Below, in pieces: positions 36,487 to 45,112 of a stretch of 64,000 nt of DNA (position 1 is its first letter; each line of letters starts with the position of its first letter). Below the pieces are notes generated by a model that had not been told where the DNA came from, did no database searches, and saw nothing but the letters and a program-made list of their open reading frames with translations. Source of the stretch: Pusillimonas sp. MFBS29. GTDB taxonomy: Bacteria; Pseudomonadota; Gammaproteobacteria; Burkholderiales; Burkholderiaceae_B. The stretch spans positions 372,001 to 436,000 of the forward strand of contig NZ_JAJEWL010000002.1 in the NCBI RefSeq assembly GCF_020687695.1, in the 5' to 3' direction. Both the position numbers and the translations under genes were made by a program.

Positions 36487-37329
36487 CTATCGTCCTTCCA
36501 ATGACAGCCAGCGTCGTGCACGCTCAATGATGGGTTTATCTATCATCTGTCCGCGCACGACGACAGCGCCGAGGCCACGCGCCAGTGCCTCGTCTCCCGC
36601 AGCAACAACGGTGCGGGCCCATTCCAGCTCTGCTTTCGTAGGACTAAAGCCTTTGATTGCCAGGGGGATTTGCGCGGGGTGAATGCATACAGTGCCAGTG
36701 AAACCAATGGACCGTGCTTGCGAGACCAATCGGGCAAATGCTTCGAGATCTTCAATGGTGGCGACACTCCCCGGCAAGCCCCAGCAAGCAAGGCCGAATG
36801 CATGGGCTGCGTTGACGACCGCATGCGCCGCCCAAACCAAGCTTGGGCTATCGGGAGAAATGCCCAGGGCAGCAGCGTAGTCTTCCCCGCCAAAGCCCAG
36901 GGCTGCCAGATCGGCATGCGCGGAAGCGATGGATTCCAGATGCAGGACTCCCTTCGGAGTCTCTATCAGGGCGATGATGGGAATCTCTGCACCTTCATGG
37001 CGTAACTGATCGGCTAACTGCTGTACTTGTTCCGCCGACTCTACCTTGGGCAGCATAACGCCAGCGATAGATGCCAGCGGCAAACACTTCAGGTCTTCGC
37101 TCAAAAGGTCTGGCTCAGCATTGACTCGCACCAGAATGGGCGCGGCCTGGCCCACACTATCAATCGCCCGAGCCAGATTTTTGCGAGCCTCGCTTTTGCT
37201 ATTCAACGGTACAGCATCTTCCAGGTCGAGAATCAATGCGTCCGCGCCTCGCTCTGCTGCCTTGGCAAACAGTTGCGTAGACACCGCTGGAACGAACAGG
37301 AGCGAACGGAAGCATTTCATCATTGACAT
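36487..37329 (-). CDS. HpcH/HpaI-family CoA-ester lyase (CitE/citramalyl-CoA lyase-like)
   Basis: 280 residues from ATG 37329, with GGGGAG seven bases upstream. CitE-like TIM-barrel motifs: RSLLFVPAVS, ALILDLEDAVP, EARKNLARAI, VMLPKVES, ALIETPKGVLHLESIA, LGFGGEDYAAALG and a late GTVCIHPAQIPL. Such lyases split malyl-CoA, citramalyl-CoA or similar esters into acetyl-CoA plus an oxoacid, using Mg2+. It overlaps the CoA-transferase gene by 10 bases, so the two probably act in sequence on the substrate imported by the Bug receptor. The exact ester is unknown. Confidence 0.85.
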   Translation of the reverse strand: MSMMKCFRSLLFVPAVSTQLFAKAAERGADALILDLEDAVPLNSKSEARKNLARAIDSVGQAAPILVRVNAEPDLLSEDLKCLPLASIAGVMLPKVESAEQVQQLADQLRHEGAEIPIIALIETPKGVLHLESIASAHADLAALGFGGEDYAAALGISPDSPSLVWAAHAVVNAAHAFGLACWGLPGSVATIEDLEAFARLVSQARSIGFTGTVCIHPAQIPLAIKGFSPTKAELEWARTVVAAGDEALARGLGAVVVRGQMIDKPIIERARRWLSLEGR

Positions 37330-38570
37330 TTCACTGCTCCCCTTTCCTGCATGGCGGTGATTTCGTCATTACTTATGCCTGCTTCACTCAAGACCTCAAC
37401 GGTGTGCTGGCCAAGCTTGGGAGCAGGGCGACGTATGGATCCAGGTGTCCGACTCAACCGGGGAGTGATGTTATGCATAACCACCCCCTCCTCATCGTCG
37501 CCCAGTGCAAGGTAGCATTCACGACCAATAATATGCGGGTCAGCCAGCACCTGAGCGGTATCGTAAACCGGACCCATGGTCACGCCTTTTCCGCGGAACA
37601 ACTCGAGACATTCCTCCTGTGTCATGCCTTTGACATAATCCGCAACCAACTGGTCCAGCTCCACATCGTTTTTGAGTCTGGCTTCGTTCGTCGAAAAACG
37701 TGGATCGTCGGCAAGCGCTGGATGGCCTATCGCTTCCATAACTCGCCTTGCCATTACATCTGTCGAACCCGACAGCGCGACCCACCGCCCATCCCGACAG
37801 CGATAGACATTGCGGGGGGATGCAAGCTTCTGTGTAGCATCCGGCTGAACGCGGGTCGCAGCATAAACAGCCGGATCAGATCCCAATATGGCCAGCATAG
37901 GCTCCAGAAGCGACAAGTCGACGACCTGCCCTTCCCCGCCATTGACCTCTACCTCACGTAGCGCAGCTAACGTGGCAAACGCTCCTGTCAGGCCAGCAAT
38001 CATGTCGGCCAGTGCAAGGTTCGGCAACTGCGGGGTTCCGTCCGGCTGGATATGCTTATGAGCATATCCACTGAATCCCTCGATCAGGCTGCCAAAGCCA
38101 GGGAGATCTTTGTACGGCCCAGTCTGCCCCCAACCCGATACTCGTATGATAATAAGCTTTGGATTGATGGCATGAAGGCTTTGTGGGTCAAAACCCATGG
38201 CTTCAAGTGTGCCGGGCCGGAAGCTTTCTATCAGCACCTGAGCTGATTGAATCAACTTGCACAGAGCTTCGCGGGCTCCAGCATCACGCAATTCAAGTGC
38301 CAAACTACGTTTATTGCGAGCATAGACACGCCACCATGCATCGAGCGCCCCTCCCTCCGGTAATTCTATTTGCCAATGCCTCAAGGTGTCGCCGGCTCGC
38401 GGCGACTCCACCTTAATGACGTCTGCCCCAAAATCCGCTAATTGCAACGACAGCATGTTCCCGGCAACGAGCCGGGACATGTCCAGCACCCGGACACTGC
38501 TCAATACGCCTTGCATCGACGGATCTGCCACGACCGATGACAGGTTCAGGAAATTCAACCCCTTCGTCAT
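37320..38570 (-). CDS. CaiB/BaiF-family (class III) CoA-transferase
   Basis: 416 residues. Class III CoA-transferase features: VLDMSRLVAGNMLSLQLADFGADVIKVE, YARNKRSLALELRD, ADVLIESFRPGT-like QVLIESFRPGTLEAMG, SGWGQTGPY, and the conserved acid of the active site, Asp189 in LALADMIAGLTGA. It moves CoA from a donor such as succinyl-CoA to a carboxylic acid. It overlaps the Bug receptor gene by four bases (38567-38570) and the lyase by 10, so the three genes form a tight operon. The acceptor acid is not known. Confidence 0.88.
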   Translation of the reverse strand: MTKGLNFLNLSSVVADPSMQGVLSSVRVLDMSRLVAGNMLSLQLADFGADVIKVESPRAGDTLRHWQIELPEGGALDAWWRVYARNKRSLALELRDAGAREALCKLIQSAQVLIESFRPGTLEAMGFDPQSLHAINPKLIIIRVSGWGQTGPYKDLPGFGSLIEGFSGYAHKHIQPDGTPQLPNLALADMIAGLTGAFATLAALREVEVNGGEGQVVDLSLLEPMLAILGSDPAVYAATRVQPDATQKLASPRNVYRCRDGRWVALSGSTDVMARRVMEAIGHPALADDPRFSTNEARLKNDVELDQLVADYVKGMTQEECLELFRGKGVTMGPVYDTAQVLADPHIIGRECYLALGDDEEGVVMHNITPRLSRTPGSIRRPAPKLGQHTVEVLSEAGISNDEITAMQERGAVKCQ

Positions 38571-39505
38571 TTGATTTGCAGATCAAGCTCGCTCACCAGG
38601 CCTTCCCAGTAAGGTGCTTGTTCACGCAATTTAGCGAGGAACTCATCATTGCTCAGCTTCAACACTGCTGTCTCGGTAGCAGCAAAGCGCTCAAGCAGTC
38701 GGGGATTGTTTAACGCATCCTCAACCGAAGCTTTGATCTTGCCGATGGCCTGATCGGGCACACCGGCTGGGGCAAAGAGCCCGCCAAGCACGCCAATGGG
38801 CGGTCCGGCCAAACCAGCTTCATTGAGAGTGGGCACATCGGGCAGAGACGCTTCACGCGCTTCACCGGTGACGGCCAGAGCTTTTAACTTCCCGCTCTTG
38901 ATGTGTGTCATCGATGCCGTCAATGAGTCAACTGAAAACAGTACTTGCCCACCCATCAGATCAGTCAGTGATGCGCCACTACCCTGATAAGGAACATGAG
39001 TGGATTGCACACCGGCACGCCGCAGGAAACTCTCGGATCCGAGATGCGTCATGTTACCGATGCCTGAGGAAGAGTACGCCGTCGGTCGAGAGCGAATAAT
39101 GTCGACAAGTTCTTGAATGCTGTTCGGTGCATCGGGAGTATTGGCGACCAACACAGCAAACGGCGCCCACATTAACGGTGCCACGGGAGTAAAATCTTTA
39201 AGGGTGTAGTTGGCTGCCGGGTTCAGAATTGGTACGATCAGCAATTGTGCTGTGGAACTGAACAAAACTGTATAGCCATCTGCGGCCTCACGTTTCACCG
39301 ATTGATGAGCGATAACACCGCCTGCCCCAGGACGATTCTCGACGATAACTGTTTGACCAAGTTTGGGCGCCATGAATTCCGCCAGCATCCGGCCGACCAT
39401 GTCGCTTCCAGAACCCGGCCCCTGTGGGATAACTAAAGTCACGGCCCGTTTCGGGAAGTCATTGGTTTGTGCATAAACAGGACCGAACAGCCCCAGCGAA
39501 GCCAA
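38567..39505 (-). CDS. Bug-family solute receptor with an abnormally short signal region
   Basis: 312 residues from TTG 39505. The body is a typical Bug receptor: FPKRAVTLVIPQGPGSGSDMVGRML, VIVENRPGAGGVIAHQ, ADGYTVLFSS, and a late PDVPTLNEAGL. The N-terminus MASLGLFGPVYAQ keeps the signal cleavage site but lacks the basic n-region and most of the hydrophobic core; reading further upstream in frame gives no better start and runs into the MarR coding sequence. Either a rare start is used or the 5' end has been lost. Its close link to a CoA-transferase and a CoA-lyase points to uptake of a diacid. Confidence 0.82.
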   Translation of the reverse strand: MASLGLFGPVYAQTNDFPKRAVTLVIPQGPGSGSDMVGRMLAEFMAPKLGQTVIVENRPGAGGVIAHQSVKREAADGYTVLFSSTAQLLIVPILNPAANYTLKDFTPVAPLMWAPFAVLVANTPDAPNSIQELVDIIRSRPTAYSSSGIGNMTHLGSESFLRRAGVQSTHVPYQGSGASLTDLMGGQVLFSVDSLTASMTHIKSGKLKALAVTGEAREASLPDVPTLNEAGLAGPPIGVLGGLFAPAGVPDQAIGKIKASVEDALNNPRLLERFAATETAVLKLSNDEFLAKLREQAPYWEGLVSELDLQIK

Positions 39506-39949
39506 ACGCTCATTACCTACCGGATATTCATGGCTGCGCAGGCAATGTCGCGGCTGGTCGATACCTCGGTACGATCATCGCTGAAGCTGACCAGTCGGCA
39601 ATGGCGCATCCTGGTCGTGCTTAACCACCTGGGCACTGCGAACTCAGGAGAAGTCGCCAAAACAGCAGGCTTCGACCACAGCCAGGTCAGCCGCGTGGCA
39701 GCTGAGTTAACGAGCCTGGGACTCGCCGTACAGCGCATGGACGACACAGACCGGCGCAAGCAGGTGCTTACTCTGACGGAAAAAGGCATGGAAACTGTGC
39801 GCCAGGGGTTACCATACTCAATGCATCGTGAGCATCAGTTGCGTTCTCGCTTGACCGAGACCGAATACGCTACCTTCTGTCATGCTCTGGCTATTCTGAC
39901 CGAGGAGACAAACGCCATGCTTGAAAACGAGCGCAAATACCAGCCGTAG
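39467..39949 (+). CDS. MarR-family transcriptional regulator
   Basis: 160 residues from TTG 39467; ATG 39530 would cut into the first dimerisation helix (LITYRIFMAAQAMSRLVD). The winged HTH reads LTSRQWRILVVLNHLG, ANSGEVAKTAGFDHSQVSRVAAELTSLGLAVQR, and the wing MDDTDRRKQVLTLTEKG. It is head to head with the Bug gene, and the two predicted 5' ends overlap by 39 bases, so any promoter for one lies inside the other. It probably represses the receptor/transferase/lyase operon. Ligand unknown. Confidence 0.85.
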   Translation: MCINRTEQPQRSQTLITYRIFMAAQAMSRLVDTSVRSSLKLTSRQWRILVVLNHLGTANSGEVAKTAGFDHSQVSRVAAELTSLGLAVQRMDDTDRRKQVLTLTEKGMETVRQGLPYSMHREHQLRSRLTETEYATFCHALAILTEETNAMLENERKYQP

Positions 39950-40024
39950 CTGTGGTTCTCTTGACCAGCATGTGCTTTCCCAGAAGCACATCTGTCAATA
40001 AAACCCATCAAGCACCGCAGCCGC

Positions 40025-40061
40025 AAAAAAAAAGCCGACGATGGTAAAAACCATCGCCGGC
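40025..40061 (-). terminator. Rho-independent terminator of the liv operon
   Basis: A 12-bp stem with one mismatch (40034-40045 with 40050-40061) and a 4-base loop. On the minus strand it is followed by nine T residues (A-run at 40025-40033). It lies just past the livF stop. Confidence 0.85.
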
Positions 40062-40089
40062 CTGATAACTACGCAATAACAGCCTGGAA

Positions 40090-40791
40090 TTACGACCCCA
40101 GATAAGCCTTGCGCACCTCATCGTTGACCAGCAGATTGGCGCCGGTATCAGCCAGCACCACTTTGCCGGTTTCCAGAACGTAGCCGCGATCTGCCACTTG
40201 CAAGGCCTTGTTGGCGTTCTGTTCGACCAGAAATACTGTGACACCCTCTTCCCGGATCGTGCGGATAATGTCGAAGATCTGCGCAATGATAAGCGGCGCC
40301 AGGCCCAGCGTGGGCTCGTCAAGCAAGAGCAACTGCGGCCGGGTCATCAAGGCCCTGCCTATCGCCAGCATCTGTTGCTCGCCACCAGACATCGTGCCCG
40401 CACGCTGATTGCCACGTTCTTTCAGGCGTGGAAATAGCGTGTAGACGTGATCCAGTCCGGCATCGATGTCATCGCGCTTCAGGAAAAAACCACCCATCTT
40501 CAGGTTTTCAGCCACCGTCAGATCGGGAAATACCCGACGACCCTCGGGGGAAATGGCAATACCCCGCTGCATGATCTTGTGCGTGTGCATCTGGGTAATG
40601 TCTTCACCCAGAAAGCTGACCGTGCCACTGCTTGCCCGAGGCGAACCGCAAACGGTCATCAACAGTGTCGTCTTGCCGGCGCCGTTCGCGCCGATCAGAG
40701 TGACGATTTCGCCCTTGTTGACCTCGACCGACACATCGTTAAGCGCTTGAATGGCACCATAGTAGGTATGTACGTTTTGGAGCTTAAGCAC
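40090..40791 (-). CDS. livF: Branched-chain amino acid ABC transporter ATP-binding protein LivF
   Basis: 233 residues, one ABC ATPase domain. Walker A GANGAGKTTLL, signature MSGGEQQMLAIGRAL, Walker B LLLLDEPTLGLAP and the His switch region VFLVEQNANKALQVADRGYVLETGKVV. The length and start (MLKLQNVHTYYGAIQALNDVS) are those of LivF. It pairs with LivG to drive uptake of Leu/Ile/Val or related amino acids. It is last in the liv operon, adjacent to livG with no gap, and ends at a strong terminator. Confidence 0.96.
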   Translation of the reverse strand: MLKLQNVHTYYGAIQALNDVSVEVNKGEIVTLIGANGAGKTTLLMTVCGSPRASSGTVSFLGEDITQMHTHKIMQRGIAISPEGRRVFPDLTVAENLKMGGFFLKRDDIDAGLDHVYTLFPRLKERGNQRAGTMSGGEQQMLAIGRALMTRPQLLLLDEPTLGLAPLIIAQIFDIIRTIREEGVTVFLVEQNANKALQVADRGYVLETGKVVLADTGANLLVNDEVRKAYLGS

Positions 40792-41559
40792 TTATTCTTC
40801 CCCCAGATAGGCTTTGATGACACGAGGGTCGACACGGACATCGGCCGGCAAGCCTGTAGTAATTGGCTTGCCATGTTCCATAACAAGTATGCGGTCGGAC
40901 ACGCCCATCACCAGGCTCATGTCGTGCTCGATCAGCAAGACTGCCACACCAAACTCCTTGCGCAATTGATCGATCAGCTGCTGTAGATCGCGTTTTTCCT
41001 GAGGGTTCAAGCCTGCAGCGGGCTCATCCAGCATCAGCAGGCGCGGGTGAGTGATCATGCAACGCGCAATCTCGAGACGGCGCTGGTGACCATAGGCCAG
41101 ATTGCCAGCCTCACGGTTGGCATACTGCCGTATATCCATGAAGTCCAGCCATTCGGCTGCGCGCTTTTGCGCCTGCTCTTCCGAGCGGCGGAATGCGGGC
41201 GTTTTCAGCAGGCCGTGCAGCATGCCGGTTTCAATGTGCGTGTGCTGCGCAACCAGAAGATTCTCGAGTACCGTAAGGTTCTTGAACAGGCGCACGTTCT
41301 GAAAGGTGCGGACCAGCCCATGCTGGGCAACTTTATGGCTGGGCAAGCCATTGATAGGCTTGCCGTCCATCACGATGGAACCCGTCGTGGGTTTGTAGAA
41401 TCCACCCACGCAATTGAACACCGTGGTCTTGCCCGCACCATTCGGGCCGATAATGGCAAAGACCTCGTCAGACTTCACATTGAATTCAACATTGTCGACG
41501 GCAAGCAGGCCTCCGAACCTCATGGTGAGGCCCGTTACTTCAAGCAATACTTCGCTCAT
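40792..41559 (-). CDS. livG: Branched-chain amino acid ABC transporter ATP-binding protein LivG
   Basis: 255 residues. LivG-type ATPase: [16 protein letters not shown], Walker [34 protein letters not shown], signature [15 protein letters not shown], Walker [16 protein letters not shown], and [21 protein letters not shown]. The signature YGHQRR in place of SGGQ is usual for LivG. It overlaps livM by four bases and abuts livF. Confidence 0.96.
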   Translation of the reverse strand: MSEVLLEVTGLTMRFGGLLAVDNVEFNVKSDEVFAIIGPNGAGKTTVFNCVGGFYKPTTGSIVMDGKPINGLPSHKVAQHGLVRTFQNVRLFKNLTVLENLLVAQHTHIETGMLHGLLKTPAFRRSEEQAQKRAAEWLDFMDIRQYANREAGNLAYGHQRRLEIARCMITHPRLLMLDEPAAGLNPQEKRDLQQLIDQLRKEFGVAVLLIEHDMSLVMGVSDRILVMEHGKPITTGLPADVRVDPRVIKAYLGEE

Positions 41560-42785
41560 GCTTTCAACTCCACCTGCGGGCGTTTAACGGGCAGCAGACC
41601 CTGCGGGCGCCACATCATCATCAACACCATAACCAAACCAAAGATCAACATCCGGTACTCGGCGAACTCGCGTGCGATCTCGGGCACGACGGTCAGCACG
41701 ATGGCGGCCAGTATTACACCCACCTGAGAACCCATGCCGCCCAGCACCACGATGGCCAGAATGAGGGCCGACTCGATGAAGGTGAAGGACTCCGGATTGA
41801 CCAGACCTTGCCGTGCCGCAAAAAATGCCCCGCCGAATCCGGCGAACATGGCGCCCATCGTAAATGCGGACAGCTTGATGCGGGTAGGATTCAGACCGAG
41901 TGAGCGGCAGGCGATTTCGTCTTCGCGCAAAGCTTCCCAGGCACGACCTATGGGCATGCGTATGACGCGGTTGGAAACGAACAAGGTGAACAACGCCAGG
42001 CACAGGGCCATCAGGTACAGGTACACGATGACGTCTTGTGTGCTGTATTCCCACCCCAGCAGTTCATGAAAGGTGGTGACGCCTTCAGGTGCACGGCGTG
42101 CCATGGGAAAGCCGAAAACCGTAGGCTTGGGAATGCCTGAAATGCCGTCAGGCCCACCGGTAAGCGAATACAGGTTGATCAACAGCAGACGAATGATCTC
42201 GCCGAAACCCAGGGTGACAATGGCCAGATAATCGCCACGCAGGCGCAATACCGGGAAGCCCAGCAGAAAGCCGAACAATGCTGCCATGCCTCCGGCAAAT
42301 GGCAATGCTTCCCAGAAACCCCAGCCAGCCCAGTGATACAGCAAGGCATACGTGTAGGCGCCGACGGCGTAAAACCCCACGAACCCAAGATCAAGCAGTC
42401 CGGCGAAACCCACCACGATGTTCAGGCCCAGCCCGAGCATGACATAGATGAGCACCAGCGTTGCAATGTCAACCTGTGCGCGACCAGTGAAAAACGGCCA
42501 GACCAGGGCAATGGCGACCAGCAGGAAGATCAAGCCGCGCCGCATGGAATCGTTAAGTACCGGAAGACTGCGCTTTTTGGCCGGTGATTTGAATACCTTG
42601 CCGAGCGCAGGCCTGACGATAGCCTGAAAGGCAAACACTATGGCCATGCCCCAAAGGATCATGTTCCATTCGGGCTTGAGATGCGTTTCCATCCCCACCC
42701 TGACGATTTGCAAACCAAATATCGGCGCAATAATGACCCCGGCCATGAAGGCCGCGATCAGTGCGTTTTTTATGTTGTTACCCAT
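41556..42785 (-). CDS. livM: Branched-chain amino acid ABC transporter permease LivM
   Basis: 409 residues, a polytopic permease of about ten helices. An extra ~90-residue N-terminal part with two hydrophobic segments precedes the conserved core ([54 protein letters not shown] and [29 protein letters not shown] with the EAA-type loop). It forms the membrane channel with LivH. Its ATG overlaps the livH stop by one base. Confidence 0.95.
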   Translation of the reverse strand: MGNNIKNALIAAFMAGVIIAPIFGLQIVRVGMETHLKPEWNMILWGMAIVFAFQAIVRPALGKVFKSPAKKRSLPVLNDSMRRGLIFLLVAIALVWPFFTGRAQVDIATLVLIYVMLGLGLNIVVGFAGLLDLGFVGFYAVGAYTYALLYHWAGWGFWEALPFAGGMAALFGFLLGFPVLRLRGDYLAIVTLGFGEIIRLLLINLYSLTGGPDGISGIPKPTVFGFPMARRAPEGVTTFHELLGWEYSTQDVIVYLYLMALCLALFTLFVSNRVIRMPIGRAWEALREDEIACRSLGLNPTRIKLSAFTMGAMFAGFGGAFFAARQGLVNPESFTFIESALILAIVVLGGMGSQVGVILAAIVLTVVPEIAREFAEYRMLIFGLVMVLMMMWRPQGLLPVKRPQVELKA

Positions 42786-43711
42786 TACACTTTTTCCACT
42801 TCAGGTTTGCCCAGCAGTCCTGTAGGCCGGAACAGCAAGATGAAGACCAGCAGGCTGAATGCGACAATATCCTTGTATTGGGACGAGATATAGGCGGCTG
42901 CAAATGTTTCAGCCAACCCCAGCAACACGCCACCCAGCATCGCACCGGGAATGCTGCCAATTCCACCCAGAACAGCCGCGGTAAACGCCTTGATACCAGC
43001 CAGAAACCCGATGAACGGATTGAGCTTGCCGATAGCCAGGGCGATGAGCACCCCGCCTACGGCCGCCAGCATGGCGCCTATGATGAAGGTGAAGGAAATG
43101 ATGCGGTTGGTGTCTATGCCCAGCAGGTTTGCCATACGCAAATCCTGGGAGCAGGCGCGGGAAGCACGGCCCACACGCGAGTATTTGATGAACAGCGACA
43201 GTGCGATCATCATTAGCACGGTGACCACGATGATCATGATGCGTGAATAAGGCGCGGTAATAACGAAGTCGCTACCCATCTGGAACTGGAAGGAACCCGT
43301 AACCAGGGCAGGCACAGCCATATCGCGTGCACCCTGGCCGATGGCGACCCAGTTCTGCAGGAATATTGACATGCCGATCGCAGAGATCAGCGGTACCAGA
43401 CGTGGACCACCACGCAATGGTGCGTAGGCAACCTTTTCAATGGCGTAGCCATATACGCCTGTGACCAGTATGGCAACAATAAGCATGATCAGGATAATGA
43501 CGACCAGCGGCAGGCCACTGCCTACGCCTATGGCTGACAAGGTCACAAGCCCCACGTAGGCGCCGATCATATAGATCTCACCATGCGCGAAGTTGATCAT
43601 GCCGATAATGCCGTAAACCATGGTGTAGCCGATGGCTATCAAGGCATAGATGGCGCCAAGCGACAAGCCGTTAAACAGCTGTTGCGTAAGTTGGGGAAGA
43701 AGATCAGACAT
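42785..43711 (-). CDS. livH: Branched-chain amino acid ABC transporter permease LivH
   Basis: 308 residues, the standard LivH length, with about eight membrane helices. Conserved stretches: [71 protein letters not shown] (EAA loop) and [26 protein letters not shown]. It is the first permease gene after the receptor gene livK. A hairpin separates the two and may lower expression of the membrane parts relative to the receptor. Confidence 0.96.
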   Translation of the reverse strand: MSDLLPQLTQQLFNGLSLGAIYALIAIGYTMVYGIIGMINFAHGEIYMIGAYVGLVTLSAIGVGSGLPLVVIILIMLIVAILVTGVYGYAIEKVAYAPLRGGPRLVPLISAIGMSIFLQNWVAIGQGARDMAVPALVTGSFQFQMGSDFVITAPYSRIMIIVVTVLMMIALSLFIKYSRVGRASRACSQDLRMANLLGIDTNRIISFTFIIGAMLAAVGGVLIALAIGKLNPFIGFLAGIKAFTAAVLGGIGSIPGAMLGGVLLGLAETFAAAYISSQYKDIVAFSLLVFILLFRPTGLLGKPEVEKV

Positions 43712-43775
43712 AAAACAGATATTTCCGGTACGGTAATCCGGGTGAATTCACAGATTAACCGGGGAAGAAAGAAAG

Positions 43776-43799
43776 GCTCCGGCCCGACCGGACCGGAGC
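43776..43799 (-). terminator. Stem-loop between livK and livH (possible attenuating terminator)
   Basis: GCTCCGG (43776-43782) and CCGGAGC (43793-43799) form a 7-bp stem with a 10-base loop, 20 bases after the livK stop. On the minus strand it is followed by a pyrimidine-rich tract (CCTTTCTTTCTTCCCC) rather than pure T, consistent with partial termination that favours receptor expression. Confidence 0.5.
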
Positions 43800-43818
43800 A
43801 TACTACTGTGCTGCGATA

Positions 43819-44940
43819 TTAGAGCTTCAGCTGCTCGAGATTACCTTCTTTGTCCCATTTGTAGACGGCAAATTCGAATTCCTTCAGGTCGCCCTTGGCA
43901 TCGTATTCAACCTTGCCGATGGCCGTGTTGAAAGTGTTGCTGTGCATGTAATCAGCAACTTTGGCGGGATCCTGACCTACAGCGTTGATACTGTCGACCA
44001 AAATTTGCACGGCTGCATAGGCTGTCAGTGTGAAGGCGCCGTCGGGGCTGCGATTGGCTTTCTTGAAGTTTTCCAGCACTTTCTCGTTGCCAGGCAGCTT
44101 GGTGAAGTCGGCGGGCAAGGTAACCAGCAGACCGGCTACAGCAGGCCCGGCAATGGCGACGAGATCTTTGTTGGCAACGCCTTCAGGGCCCATGAACTGA
44201 GTTTGCAAACCTTGTTCGCGAGCCTGGCGCAGCAACAGGCCGAGCTCGGCATGATAGCCGCCGAAGTAGATCAGGTCGGGATTCAGGCCCTTGAGCTTGG
44301 TGATGACGGCCGAGTAATCGCTGTCGCCAACGTTGATACCCTCGAAGAGTGCGACATCGGTGCCGCCCTTGCTGAGGTTATCACGCACCTGCGTGGCAAC
44401 ACCCGTACCGTATGTTTGCTTGTCGTGCAGAATGGCGACGGTTTTGGGTTTGACCGTATTGATGATGTAGTTGGCCGCAAAGGGGCCTTGCTGGTCATCG
44501 CGACCGATGGTGCGGAAGAAATAATGAGGTTTGATGGTGTCGGTAACCAGCGGAGAAGTGGCTCCGGGAGTGATGGCAACGATACCTTCCTGTTCGTATA
44601 CGTTTACTGCAGGAACGGTAGTACCCGAGCATGCGTGAGCAACGGCAAACTTGGCGCCTTCGTTGATGACACGGTTTGCAGCAGGTACCGCCTGCTTGGG
44701 TTCGCAACCATCGTCAATAAGCAAAGGCTCAAGTTTCTGGCCCTTGACACCGCCGGCGGCATTGATGGCTTCGATGGCGGTCAGCGCGCCCGCCTGAATC
44801 TGGTCGCCGTACTGCGTGGCTGGCCCTGTCATGGGCTGGGGAATACCGATCTTGATGGTGTCGGCAGCATAGACGCTGCCAGCGATGGTTAGTGCGCCCA
44901 AGGCCACGACCAGGGGTGTTAGTTTTTTAAGAGCCTTCAT
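43819..44940 (-). CDS. livK: Branched-chain amino acid ABC transporter substrate-binding protein LivK
   Basis: 373 residues. Signal peptide MKALKKLTPLVVALGALTIAG..VYAADT. The mature part shows the LivJ/LivK pattern TIKIGIPQPMTGPATQYGDQ, the disulphide pair seen in LivJ (LLIDDGCEPKQ and AHACSGTT), FFRTIGRDDQQGP and ILHDKQTYGTGVA. It captures Leu/Ile/Val or related amino acids in the periplasm. It is first in livKHMGF, with GGAG before its ATG, and is preceded by a nested inverted-repeat leader. A close paralogue lies at 50560-51684. Confidence 0.95.
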   Translation of the reverse strand: MKALKKLTPLVVALGALTIAGSVYAADTIKIGIPQPMTGPATQYGDQIQAGALTAIEAINAAGGVKGQKLEPLLIDDGCEPKQAVPAANRVINEGAKFAVAHACSGTTVPAVNVYEQEGIVAITPGATSPLVTDTIKPHYFFRTIGRDDQQGPFAANYIINTVKPKTVAILHDKQTYGTGVATQVRDNLSKGGTDVALFEGINVGDSDYSAVITKLKGLNPDLIYFGGYHAELGLLLRQAREQGLQTQFMGPEGVANKDLVAIAGPAVAGLLVTLPADFTKLPGNEKVLENFKKANRSPDGAFTLTAYAAVQILVDSINAVGQDPAKVADYMHSNTFNTAIGKVEYDAKGDLKEFEFAVYKWDKEGNLEQLKL

Positions 44941-44963
44941 GCCTGTGCTTCTCCGGGTTTTAA

Positions 44964-45017
44964 GCCCGCCGCTTCAGGAATTCGTTGTGCGAATTCATAT
45001 GGTTTATTGCGGCGGGC
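44964..45017 (-). promoter_or_regulatory. Nested inverted repeats in the livK leader
   Basis: Outer arms GCCCGCCGC (44964-44972) and GCGGCGGGC (45009-45017) are a perfect 9-bp inverted repeat. Inside lies a second perfect dyad, GAATTCG (44978-44984) and CGAATTC (44990-44996). The element ends 23 bases before the livK ATG. As RNA it would fold into a long two-part stem next to the ribosome binding site; as DNA the inner dyad could be an operator. A 12-codon reading frame (44998 to 44960) lies within it but has no clear ribosome binding site. Confidence 0.5.
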
Positions 45018-45112
45018 CAGTTTTGTTAGCGTGCGCCTAGAACGGCTAGCGTATTCTGACGATTCGTAACAGGCATGTCACTACGGATAAGCCCTTAGAG
45101 CACCAATAAGGC

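Noticed and set aside
44960-44998. 12-codon leader peptide as a classical amino-acid attenuator for livK
   Set aside because: It has only one Leu, no run of branched-chain codons and no ribosome binding site, so classical attenuation is not supported; the hairpin itself is kept as a finding.
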